DNA of 64,000 nt. It comes from Varroa destructor. Taxonomy: Eukaryota > Arthropoda > Arachnida > Mesostigmata > Varroidae. The stretch spans positions 9,384,248 to 9,448,247 of the forward strand of contig NW_019211454.1 in the NCBI RefSeq assembly GCF_002443255.2, in the 5' to 3' direction. Under the pieces are notes generated by a model. It made no database searches, was not told the origin of the DNA, and saw nothing but the letters and a program-made list of their open reading frames with translations. Positions 39,271 to 50,900 of the stretch are shown here, piece after piece. How positions within the stretch are numbered: position 1 is the first letter of the stretch; each line of letters begins with the position of its first letter. The position numbers and the translations under genes are program-made.

Positions 39271-42129
39271 ATTCACCAGTGTCGAAATGGTGGCGGCATA
39301 GAGGCTGTGGCCATACATAGAGACGACAGATTATCAAAGGCGTGAAATGAGTCGCACGTTGAACTAGCATGGAAAATATAGAAGATTAATCTATACTCTT
39401 CATATGGGCGAACGAAGTACATTTTACAGTTTACAGATACGGTAAAAAAAAGGAGCGTATCTATACTTAAATGTAAATTAAATGTAAAAAATGTAAGTCA
39501 TTCTTAAAATATTGAGTTTTCGATTAGTATAACAAGTAACAATGATACGAATAGCAAAGATTTAAATCATTGGCACTTTTAAATTGTTTTTAGCGTGTAG
39601 CGATGCCAAATAGTTAGATGAGCTTGTAAATCGGACACCGACTCCTTCCAGTAGAAGGTGGGAAAGTTTAGAAAATTCCGGTAAGATGAGCCGTCTACGA
39701 GGCGTAATTACTAAGAGTAAAGAAGAGTTAAGGTTATTAAAGTAAGGTTCTTCTACTTAAAAAGTTTTAAGTGTAAAATCAATGCAATCGATCAAAAATA
39801 CTGAGCTGTCACTGGAAGAGACACCGTGTTTTTCATGGCCTGTGATTCTCAGTAGGTAGTTTCTACGAATCATGGGAACATTGAATTTTCCTACAATAAG
39901 CCTGATGATAGTCAGGTTAATTAATACTGTAAAGCGTTTAAACCGTGCGAACGGAGTTATAAACCATTATTTTTATTTAATTTAACGAATTACCTAGAAG
40001 AATAGAACCGGTCTGCGTTCTTTCTGCGGGCTACCATAGAATATTTATAAACGGCTCCGATGAAACAATGGCACCGTAATAGGGTTCGATGATATACGAC
40101 ATACTTGATTTTTTCATGGGTCTATTTCCTTCGGAAAGCCAAGCAATTGTTATCGATTCACTGTTGCCAAACGACCATTGTTACTACTAAGACGTTTGAA
40201 GCTATGCTATGGTAAATTGCGCTAATTAGTAAACTAGGATTTTCACATTTACGCTATATCAATTTGTCCTAAGTCAGTGGTGACGCGGCGCGAAAATACC
40301 GAGCTAAAATTGTAAAATCGTCTCGTTTAAATGGCTTAATGGGTCACCTAAGTTACGTCAGTAGTAGATTGTTTCGAACAATTATTCCCCTTAACGGGAA
40401 AAATCGAACGGAAATACGCTGGCACACGTTAACACTACGGTACAAGGTTTTACATACATAAAACCGGTCAGTTTTTAATTAATACGTATACGATGAGCAC
40501 TGAAACTCAAGGGACCACAGGTGTCCAGGGACGTTACCAAAGTGGCACGGAATGGCTTTCACAAGCGTAATATGTCCAAGGCCATACTGTCATCTTTTCA
40601 GTGATGAGCAAAATATATTAATAATTAATAACAATCTACCATAAGAACATTAATGACCAGTAACATCACCGCTAACACTGAAATGGTTTAGTATGAAGTA
40701 GCAATTAGTTGTTTTGTTAATGAAACAGTTAATCTGCATGGGAACGTGACACTGATTCACTGGACGGAGTCATAGATCTTGTCAGTTGTCTTCGTTCACT
40801 GATAGGCGTCAACAACAACAATGAAGAAGCCCTATTTTTTGTCAAGGGACGAGTCATCACCGAAGCGAAGTACGCATGGCAGCCAGCAGCCAAGGCCATA
40901 AACATTTGTCGTGGAATAGGCTCGCATTAATAAACGAAGACTGAGTACGACCTGGAGGAAATTCGAGACAAACATTACAACCAATTAAAGATAATTAACC
41001 CTGCTGCTGTGAAGAAAACTTAGCTGTGTCTCTATTGCATATAGACTCGATTGTGGCGGACTTGTTATACAGCTATCTACCCGCGGTTTCGGCTAGGAGA
41101 TTCGGAGCAAGGCCGGTTATTACAAACCTGCGCAAAAAAAAAGGGTGACGAAACTTGGGTGAGCGAATGGCCAAGAGCTTAAGAATAACAGAAAGTACTC
41201 CATGGAAAACCGAATGACCGCCGGAGATTGAGCTAGATAACATTATGTAGACTTCAGCGACATATTCGAATGAATCAGGAGTTGTGCTCAAGGGACTCGA
41301 CACCGAGATAATGGAAAGCAGACGTATACGGACAAACACGAGTATATTACCAAATTGTTTGGTATAGTTTACTGGCCTTTGCCTTATCCTCCTAACAGTA
41401 ATACATGTTGAACACTGCTCAGCAACTGGAATTACCTTGGAACATTAGTTGCTTAACGTATTCATCTCTGCCGGTGCAACGGGAACAGGCTTGACCCGAA
41501 AGTCGAAGCAATCAATTCCACGTGTAGTTTCGGCTGTGTGACACTCTTTAAGCAAGCTTACTTTTTTTAAGCCTCGGGCTTACGAAGTAACGCATGTATG
41601 CGTGAACGAGCTTTGAGCGAAGCTTGCCAAATTTTTCTGACAATAAAGTACTAACAAGTATGGTCTGACTTAAAACGCTTCCTATAAGCATACACGCCGA
41701 TCGCCAATGGCCATAACCGGGGCGATGTCTACCTGGGAATGGCCGTTTCTAGCGAAAGTTGCACCTGCACCATGTTCAACGTGTAAATTCTGTAAAATTG
41801 TTTCGGCCAATATCATATGCTACATTAAGCGTTTGTCTAGTTTAAAGGACAAAATTATATAACCTAAACATAATGTTTAGACGTCAGGTTCTAGCTAGTT
41901 AATTTTTTTTCAATTAAGAACAAAATCGTGCCACCATACGAATCGTTTGCTCATATGTGTATAGACAGCGGGCGCTAAAAGAGGAACGAAGGACATAATG
42001 ATTATCGTTAATTATGTTTATGACATCGCCTTTACATATTAATGATAGAGATGGTGCCGCATGTCGTGATTCAAACGCGATAAACGACAGCAATCGTGGT
42101 TCGAAGGATTTCTTTAGAACTTCAACAGT

Positions 42130-42265
42130 GACATTCCAGTGATAGTGCAGCGGGTAAACGCCTGATAAATTTAGGGATACATGATGGTTTAGGTTCGGAT
42201 CTGGGCGTAAACACTTTGGTTTATGTTACGGGAGCGACCCGTTCGAAGTAACAGTTCATGTATCG
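42130..42265 (+). mobile_element. tRNA-derived SINE-like element, copy B
   Basis: It contains a perfect RNA polymerase III A box match (TAGTGCAGCGGG, 42143-42154, fitting TRGYNNARNNGG) and a B-box-like GGTTCGGATCT (42192-42202) 49 nt downstream, the layout of a tRNA-related SINE head. It aligns with the copy near 5.5 kb over about 120 bases, including ACATGATGGT, TAGGTTCG and TTCGAAGTAA. No clear poly-A tail or target-site duplication is visible. Confidence 0.55.
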
Positions 42266-43438
42266 GATGGTGAAATACGGAAAAACTTTTGTGTGATGTT
42301 TACAACGCCTATTCCTAAACATCTTGTGCATATACCCGTTATTAGCTAAAATGGCTATTCGTACGGAGTCTCAAAGATAAATCAGCAAAAAGCTGCTCGT
42401 TTAGGTTACCAACAAATACCAATCTATATATCGTCGTAATTCTGTTTTACATCTAGCATCTAGTTATTTCTTTCAATGCCGAAAGTTTTTTCGTTATCTC
42501 CAGCCGACCAATGCAAATGCAGCTGTTATTAACATTCATTTTGAAAGTTGGATAGATTATAACTGAATCCCGCACGTTGACAAATAAGTTGTTTGCTGTT
42601 TTAATTACTAGAAAATAAGAGCTGTTAGGGAGGTAATGACGTAGATAACGGCCGGCTGCTGTTAGTGCACGATCCATTTGAACTCTGTGACTCTTTTACA
42701 AAACTTGAAATAAAGCCATGTTTTAACGTGTCCCAACAGGAGAAGAAAAAAATACTTCCCACTTGCAACCCAGCCCCCAAAAAAAAATGGCATATTGCGC
42801 TGTTTCCTAGCAAAGAATACCCCTCTCATCTTAAGCCTGTTACCTACCATAAGCGCGGTGAACTCACCAACGAAGCCGCAAGATAAAGCGCGTTTTTTTT
42901 TGTTTTTTTTTATAACTGTCAAAGCATGAAAGCACACAAATTGTTAAACAAAATATAGTCGCTATATGAAAACATAAATTCAGCCGGTTTAGCCTGCATT
43001 TTCACCATAGACAAATTTGTATTTCGTACGTGTTTGTTGTACGTCTAGTGATATGTAGAATAACAATTGATGTGACCTTTGCTACCGGAATAATTCGCAA
43101 AATTACGGACAACAGAAGCGCTCTCAAAAAAAAGAAACTATGCTCATTAAAAATGAAGGACATATCTATACCTGGACATATGTGGAAAAACCTGTCTCTA
43201 ATGGTTACGAGAAAAAAATCGGTGCTGACTGAAACTAGGCTCACGGCCAGTCGTTGGGTTTAGTATATTAATCGTAAAAACAGTTTATTTCTATTTTTTC
43301 TTCTGTTATTTAGGGACAAGTGTGCAGCATGGATAAAGCACGAACCATAAATAGTCGATTTATCAATGACAATTGTTACCGTAACAAGTTTTTTTCTGAA
43401 CCATACGCCATAGACGATATGAAACGAACGTGTTGTGT

Positions 43439-43471
43439 GTTATTAGATCTATAAAAAATAGATCTAATAAC
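43439..43471. repeat. 14-bp-stem hairpin with A5 loop
   Basis: The arms are GTTATTAGATCTAT and ATAGATCTAATAAC around AAAAA. Confidence 0.92.
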
Positions 43472-43613
43472 AAAACTAAAAAAGTTTTCACTTGGGTTTG
43501 TTTAGATAAGATTTGTTATTGTAACAGCATTTATATGGACGTCATCCGTTTACTGTATGATATATACACCATCCAGACTCAGATTGTACGTATCAAACAT
43601 GTTTGTGAGTGCC

Positions 43614-43629
43614 GGGGGGGGGGGGGGGG
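43614..43629. repeat. G16 homopolymer
   Basis: Sixteen consecutive G residues on the + strand are surrounded by AT-rich DNA. The run may form a quadruplex and is prone to length error in sequencing. Confidence 0.9.
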
Positions 43630-44902
43630 TCAAAACAGCCACCAGCTTTAACCGGCCAGTACGAAGCTTGATTACTATAGAACTAAAATTGGAATTTAAG
43701 GGATCACTATTCTATTCTTGTTTATGAATGAAGGTGTCAAAATCCTGAATTTCAATTGATAAAGTCTATTAAACGTGTTTCTTGAAGCCCATTCCTTATC
43801 ACAGTCGAATCTTCTGGTCAATTCAATTATGAAACACTTTTCATAGCTGTGTAAGATGCTATCGACCCAGCGGTTGATAAACCACCCACATCTCTCCTAG
43901 TTGTTCTTTCCAGCGCAGTTGTTCCTGTTACAATTCCACTATTAACAAACCCTATATTTTCCGAGAAGTAGAAAAACACAGGCAGATTGTCCGTTTGTCT
44001 CATGGAAATAGCTACGGTGAGTTACACTATCCAGTAAGATTTTATAATTAACAGTTCCTGATCGAGAAGTGCGTGCTTCGTAAGGCTATTATAGCGTTCG
44101 CCAATTATAAACGTTGACTATGATCCCTACCTCCTATTGATTTCCTATGTAAACTAAAAATCTAGCCGCCAAGAAATAGCTAGCGTAATCTTGTAGTATG
44201 TAGCAGCTTATACCGACCTATTCGGGTCTTTGAGGAGCGATTCAAAGTTCAAACGTAGCGTTTTCCCATGTTCGCTATCTGTTCGATGCAGCTAGTAGCA
44301 ATGCTCATCTCTCCGTCTTGACACGTTGGTACAGACAGCGGTCTTTCTATGCTACGACATCTGCTTTTTGTTGGTAAGGGTTATAGTCGCATCGATTGTC
44401 TATTTATTGGAGGCACGTTTTGTCAATAAACGTACATGTAGATCAGCTAAATGTAGACTCTATTCAGCTGAAAACAGTGTCATCCCTGCACACGAATGAC
44501 CATACAATTAAAGATATCAAGGACAATTCAGTTGTTCGCAGGTGTCGGTGTGGACTCGTTTCGCTTAACAGATATGGATACAATAGGATGAAGCAGGACC
44601 ATGACGGGGCCACGCATAGGACCTTCGGTTTCCCGTTTTAATGGGGAAATGCTTCGGGGTCTAGAACACTCGCAACGCGATGTTCATGGGGCTGTTTGAT
44701 GTACGAGATGCACAAGATCATCAATGAAAAAAGCAAATCACTTTAGAACTTAAAACAATAGTGAAATTAATAGATACCGACTTAGAAGTTTCGGTGGCCT
44801 GCCATGTATGGGGCAAATGATGCGTTCACTTGCCACAGACATCCTTGACGCGGCCCACTGGAACAGGTTTTGGCTGCGGATTTCCATAAGGATCATGTTA
44901 GA

Positions 44903-44927
44903 TTTGAACTTTGGTCCAAAGTTCAAA
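44903..44927. repeat. 12-bp inverted repeat with nuclear-receptor DR1-like core
   Basis: TTTGAACTTTGG-T-CCAAAGTTCAAA. The + strand core GGTCCAAAGTTCA fits the direct-repeat-1 type of site bound by HNF4-like receptors. Part of the motif (TTCAAAGTTCAAAC) recurs near 44240. The regulatory role is inferred. Confidence 0.6.
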
Positions 44928-47900
44928 CAACTATAGAAGATTACGTCATATTAGTTAGTTTCTTAGCCAGCCAAGTTAACCACTAAAGTCGTAAGTGGAA
45001 CGCTGATGTGGCCGTTGGGTTTAACGTTCCGTTAAGGAAAATCAACAGGTACAAACGTTTTCCTATCTCTTTGATAGCCATGACATTTTGTTGAATGTCG
45101 TTCGAGCTCATTTAACGATGAACTAGTTCCTGTGAAACTATAACAGGAACGAAAGGCTGAAAGGGGTAGATAACTGCGTAAGCATTGAGTGAGCATAACC
45201 TAGATATAGTGGCATCCTTCTGTGGCATTGGAGTGTCGAGCAAAGCAAGCAGATCATACGAAACAAATCAGTCGTTTCGTACTGCTTAAGTAGCCCTTCT
45301 GATAACGATTAATAAGGCCTGATGTGGCCATTTTTACGGGGCTAAATTACTGGTAAGTCAGCTGTACTATTTTGATGCCTATCCTGTCTCTAAATAGTAC
45401 TGGGCTGGCAACGTGAATGGATTGTATCGTGGCTTCCCCTGTTTTTTTGTGCGAACAGAAGCAAGTGCTTAGCCGATCGGAACGAGTGTTCACAGAGAAT
45501 AATGGCAGAATGTTTATGGCCCAGTGATAAGCAAATTAACTGATTATTGCTACTTTTGTCTATCCTGTTTTTGGTAACTAGGTGGCGTCTATTCGAACGA
45601 ATGACTGTTAGAGGACGCCACATATATATATATATATATATGAATATCGGCGGGCGCTTAGATGTCCCCTTGGGTCGATGCGCGCTGATACCTTTGGCTT
45701 ATACAGTTTCAGTCCACTCACTGGTCAAACTTACCAGTACTACCTGCTTTATCATGGGCGGGTCACCAGGATTATCCTTTTCGGCACCAGCTTTCGAATC
45801 GACGTCTTTTCACAGAACACTGCGGTTATTAGCAGAGGTCCTTGTATCTAACAAGTGGTTAAATACGCCAGCAAAAGATGCAGACAGACAACCAATAGAG
45901 GTCTAGCCCAAATCCATCGTTTATGCGCGCTGGCCGCAAAACGCAGGATGTGCGAGGGAAAGACGATTACCTAGGACTGTCTTAAGCAACGATGAATGTG
46001 TCACCTACCGTGATAAAGTAGAAGCAATCGCTGACGACGCGACTGCGTCCAACGGCCACCCGCCAGCAGTTCAACCCTTAACCCTGGACGGTTTAGAGTG
46101 CCGCCCGCCTTGAAGCGTGGCGTGCTATGCCCGCCGCGAACTTTGATGGGTGCTATTAATGTTTTCTCTGCCTGTGGGGATATCTTGCACTCCCTGCTTA
46201 AGTTTTTCTTCTCAATGAGTGACTGGTTAGGCAGTATAGGTTAGGCTATGACTTGCTCCACGCCCTTCTGGATCTAGGGTCGTGCTACGTTGTGCATGCC
46301 GTTAAGATTTCTAGCGGCGTGTAAAGTATGCCTAGAAGTGACTGAATGATCGAGTTAAAACAGTCGACGAATTTGAAAGAAGCCATGCAGGATTAAAACT
46401 TTGTTAAAAAGGAGACAAGGGTTGGAAAGTAATTTTGCTTACGCTAGCGGTTACTGAATGCGGTATTTCGAATAGCAGAAAACTTTGAGAAAAGAATGCA
46501 TTCATATAAGTTTTAAGTTCGGACACAATAGCATGTTTAATACATGTGTTATATTTGAAGGCACGTCACGATTTACGTATCCATATGGAATTCAGTTTCG
46601 TTACTATGCGCATGTACGATTCCTCTAAATAAATCCTAAATCCAGAAAGTTTGGTTTTTACCACTGTAAATGGCCAAACCACAGTAAATAATTTCCACAA
46701 ATGGCAGAAAAAAACTGTCATTCAGCCTGTACATACGCGACGACTCGGTATCGCGCATCCATGATTACAGCAGTCCTCGCAAATAGCAGCGGTAGCAGAA
46801 GCCGCATTCATCATGACTTTTGTCCGAGTTTGACAGCTTGAAGGCCGTATTCTTGCCGGTATTGGGAATTCAGTGAAGCCTGTCCTGCATTTACGTTGAT
46901 GGTAGCGGGTCTCGTATTCGTATTTCACCCTCATTCTCACAAGTGAACGGCGGTTACTTGGCGAGGGGACGGAGGTCAGCTGGTAGAGGTAATAGGATGC
47001 GCGGAGTAAGCGGTATATTCTAGTGTCAACTGGACGTCCTGTATGTTGCTGGTGTGAGTTTAATATGGACTTATTGGGCCAGCGCAAGCTGTTGTTATTA
47101 CCAGCGTCCTATTTCGCCTATTTGTGACAGAAGTTGAACGCGACGTTCTCCACGTCGATGGCAGATAAGGACTTTGTTTGTGAAATGCCCAATCTCAGTC
47201 GGAACTTCTGGAAAATCGAGTGCGAATTATCTGTGTGTTATTACCTAACCTGTAACAAGCATAGCATCGAACATCGCTTAGAGACGAAGAACTGAGACTT
47301 ATGCGAAGTGCTGCATTCCAAGCTAACCAGATTTTGTTCGGGATTCTTTGGACGGCCTACAGCAGATGTACGGAAACTGCCACCAACTGACACGGAGATG
47401 AAAGCCTGTACATTGTTTGAAATTTGGAAGAGCCCATCGATATTCTTGACTGCTATAATTCGTGCCGCAAATTCAGTTACTCCGAGCGAGTTTAACATTG
47501 TCTCAGCCAAAATAAGTTTACTTCGAAAACTCTTGAAGCTCGCCAGCATGCATGCCGCGGAGCGATTCATCAGGGCGGTTAAAATGGGGGGGCAGGCGTT
47601 TTTGTTTGACGTCAGTCGGAGCGGCCAGAGGCCACTGACACCAATAGTCGCCGTATCCTGCCAAGATCCCGTCGACCGACATCAACTCAAAAGGAACAAT
47701 ACCTCTCTTGCATCAATAAGCAGCACCCTGCGTCCGATGCCTGTTGTGTTAACGGAAGCCTACGAACCTTTCAGGTCAGTAAAACGTCTGCTACAGAGGA
47801 AAGTGCCACATCGTACTTGCAGTGCATCCTCTTCTTACGTGAAATTTGGGTATCTACGAGCTACTCCGAGGAGTGTGCTTTTCACCCAACTGCTCAAATA

Positions 47901-50900
47901 TTAGACGAAGTTAATTACTGGAGTTTTCTTGACCTGAAAGCTGATGAGTGGCCTCGATGAAGCTACTTATTAAATCAATTTTTCTCGTATCTTACGGAAA
48001 AGGTTTGTTTCTCGTGATCGAAGAATGTCTCTGTTGGTTTGCTTGTGGTTGTCCACACATGGCTGATTTTAGATAGAAAGAATACAGAGGCTCGTGGGGA
48101 AACATGCAACTACTGAACGTACGAAATTTGTCTGCTTAAGTTCTGCAGGCAACGCGGCGCTATAGATTTAGTCTGGATGTTTTGATAGAAGATAGGGAGT
48201 GAAGTATATAAAATATCTATTCCTTTACTTTTCGAGATAGCGTTTTATTTTTTTTCGTTTTGATTTCATTCCAAATCTCTATATCCGTGTGGATATTTAC
48301 ATTACATTACATATCATGCTATCCCCGTTATATCAACGAGCTATGTTTTTGTTCGGATTCCATTCATTAGTGCGTTTATTAAGAAGGACTACAATCAATA
48401 ATAGCCACGCAAAAGCTACACATGGAGATTACCAGTTTTTACAAATTTTATTGACCGTCACACTCAGAGACCTAAGGGACCTGCGCCATACCGGCTCTAA
48501 GAAATCGTTAAAAAAACAAAAACAAAAATCCTTTTTACAATGCACGCATACATTTACGAGTAACGACTTGGGTTCAAGGTCACATTTACGATGTATAAAT
48601 TCGATTTTATGCGAAATTACGATGTATAAATAAAAGATACGTAGGGTCAAATAATGGCATCGTACTATATTCTGGTTCGTCAGCCGATTTTTCGCATCTC
48701 TCTCTCGTTAAGGGTCGTATTTGTGCTTCAGTTGCGCTTGTTATTTATGCGGAGAGGTGTATCATAAGTATTTTAGCTCTGTCCTTGCTGAATTTTTAAA
48801 AATTCGGCAGCAAATACAAATAACTATCCACTGTAACAATTTAGACCAGAGATATATTCAGCGAAACAATGTTATCTGTGTTATGAGTGTGCAATGTCGG
48901 GCTAATTCGCATATACATACAAAATGAGCTTCTTGTGAGTAGTTTATTTTTGCACTAGAAATATATCAGCGGAAAGCTAAATATCCACAGGTATTTTTCG
49001 ACACCCTCTTTTTTGCCATGATTAGTCTACGCCATATAGTAACACGCATAGCTTTCACGCTAAAAAGACGCGATATATATCATATATTATTGTACGAATG
49101 GGAACATTCATTGATAGGTCCACTTGTATTATTACCGGACTGAAACATCACATAATAAACTGATATATTTGGTAAATTTTTAGTCATAATTCGTACTCTG
49201 TATAGTACTATCAAATTGTTTGCCCAAGGTTGCTTATTTGGCAGCATTGTCTGCAAGCTAATGATTGATCACACAATTAATGGGGACTGAGATGATCGAT
49301 CGAAGGTGCGCTTTATATGGCACAGCAACACAGCTGTAACGACATTAATAATTGGCCTGTTCTTTTTTTTGCCTCATAAATACCGTTGTGATGGTTTCAT
49401 AAAGCGGGGAAGAATCAGTCCGAAACAATTTCCCTTGTAGATATCGATCTTACCTATAGCAAACGTATATACCATAAGCCATGCACGCCACATTCTTGTA
49501 TAGTTGTATTATTTCTAAGCCAGAACCGTTGACAAATATCGGACCGTGAAAGCGACAGTTCGTTTTTCCTTGCTCTAGACTTGCAGGACGGTTTGGCAAG
49601 CGTCAGGCCGATCAGTATCAGGTCTAGGTCAGGGCACAGGGACAAGTCTGTCAGGTTTAAAAGATCGTACTGTTTCTGTAGCAAAAAAATTCAATGGAGA
49701 AGCTTATTAAACATCCAAGAGTTAGGTATCAACCGTGGATCTAATCTGGGCCGTTTATTAAAATCGCTTAGCGGTCCTTGAGGAGTTCTGGATCGGTGAA
49801 GCTCTCTCCGTTTCTGTTCCATGATATCCGCGAAGTCTCCGCCCAATCCACGCCATCTGCTAGTTGACAAGCATTATCCTCACGTCGTTGCGAACCCCTT
49901 GCTGTAGCTGCTATTGCTTGATGTCCCGTTACCTCTAAAGGTGAGCCTCATTGACGTCGGAGCCGCTTTGGGCCGTTGTCTCTGTGCAAGGAATCCGACC
50001 AGGTAGCGGTTCTTAAGTGGTGTGCATATGCACAGCTGCTCACAATAGCTTTACCGCACTGTTATTATGTTTGAGTGGAAATAAGGCGGCATATTCATAT
50101 GAGAGAAGGAAACGTGAGTAATAATAGTACACCAGATTTGCCAATGCATCGAAGAAATTACTAGTGATGTATCTCATCATATATGTACTTTTATATGAAT
50201 CGATCAAAACAAATACAAGGAAGAGAGACCCCGGTCTAACGGGGGTTTTGATGCATATAGCTTTCGGGTGGCTGATAGGAAGAAAGTAAGCCTTCATCAG
50301 TGATATACGTACGTGTATTTACGAATGTACATATATTTATGGAATAAGACGTATATATACAACATCATGTGTACGGATTAGGCTAGCCGCACCGAACTCT
50401 GTTGCCCTGACCCTTGCGTTTTTCCTATAGCTTGTTCCACCCCCGCTTCTGCGCCACTAAACGCTCTCTCGCTCTTGCAAACGTCCCCAATACCAAACGC
50501 CTAATGTTTCCGCTGTCAAAATAATGGCTATGGCAGGGGCTGTACACTTCCCCGGCAGATTTCCGTCAAGTGTCAATAGAACGACAGGCATGGTTATATA
50601 CATTCACACTAAGCATTGCTTTGAGTGATGTCGGTAGTCCTAGTCTCTTGTGTACACATCTTTGTATTGCACAATCCATCTGTGAGCCAAAACAAAGCCA
50701 GCGAACGCTCGCCGACATCATTGGCATTTTGGCGAGAAACGCGACCGATCTGAAGGTAAGTGATTGTGCTATTGTACAGTTGCAAATGTGGCAAATTTTG
50801 AACGACAATTTCTGCCAAAACTTGAGCTATCACCATTTAAGCAGAACAGCACGTCCATCAATGTGTACTTAAAATGCTCAACAAGTCGTTGTTTCGGCCC

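Larger units (their letters stand above)
31048..42129. other. intergenic tract dominated by simple sequence
   Basis: It contains the minisatellite at 35.2 kb, the GA tract at 39.2 kb and small hairpins. A minus-strand open frame at 35527-35910 has an acidic stretch (ELAALDNDLEYRELEAVNER) after an acceptor-like CTGCTCCTAG, but I cannot assign it. Confidence 0.5.

Noticed and set aside
39056..39370. 104-codon Ser/Leu/Pro-rich minus-strand frame
   Set aside because: It is driven by the GA-rich purine tract read in reverse.
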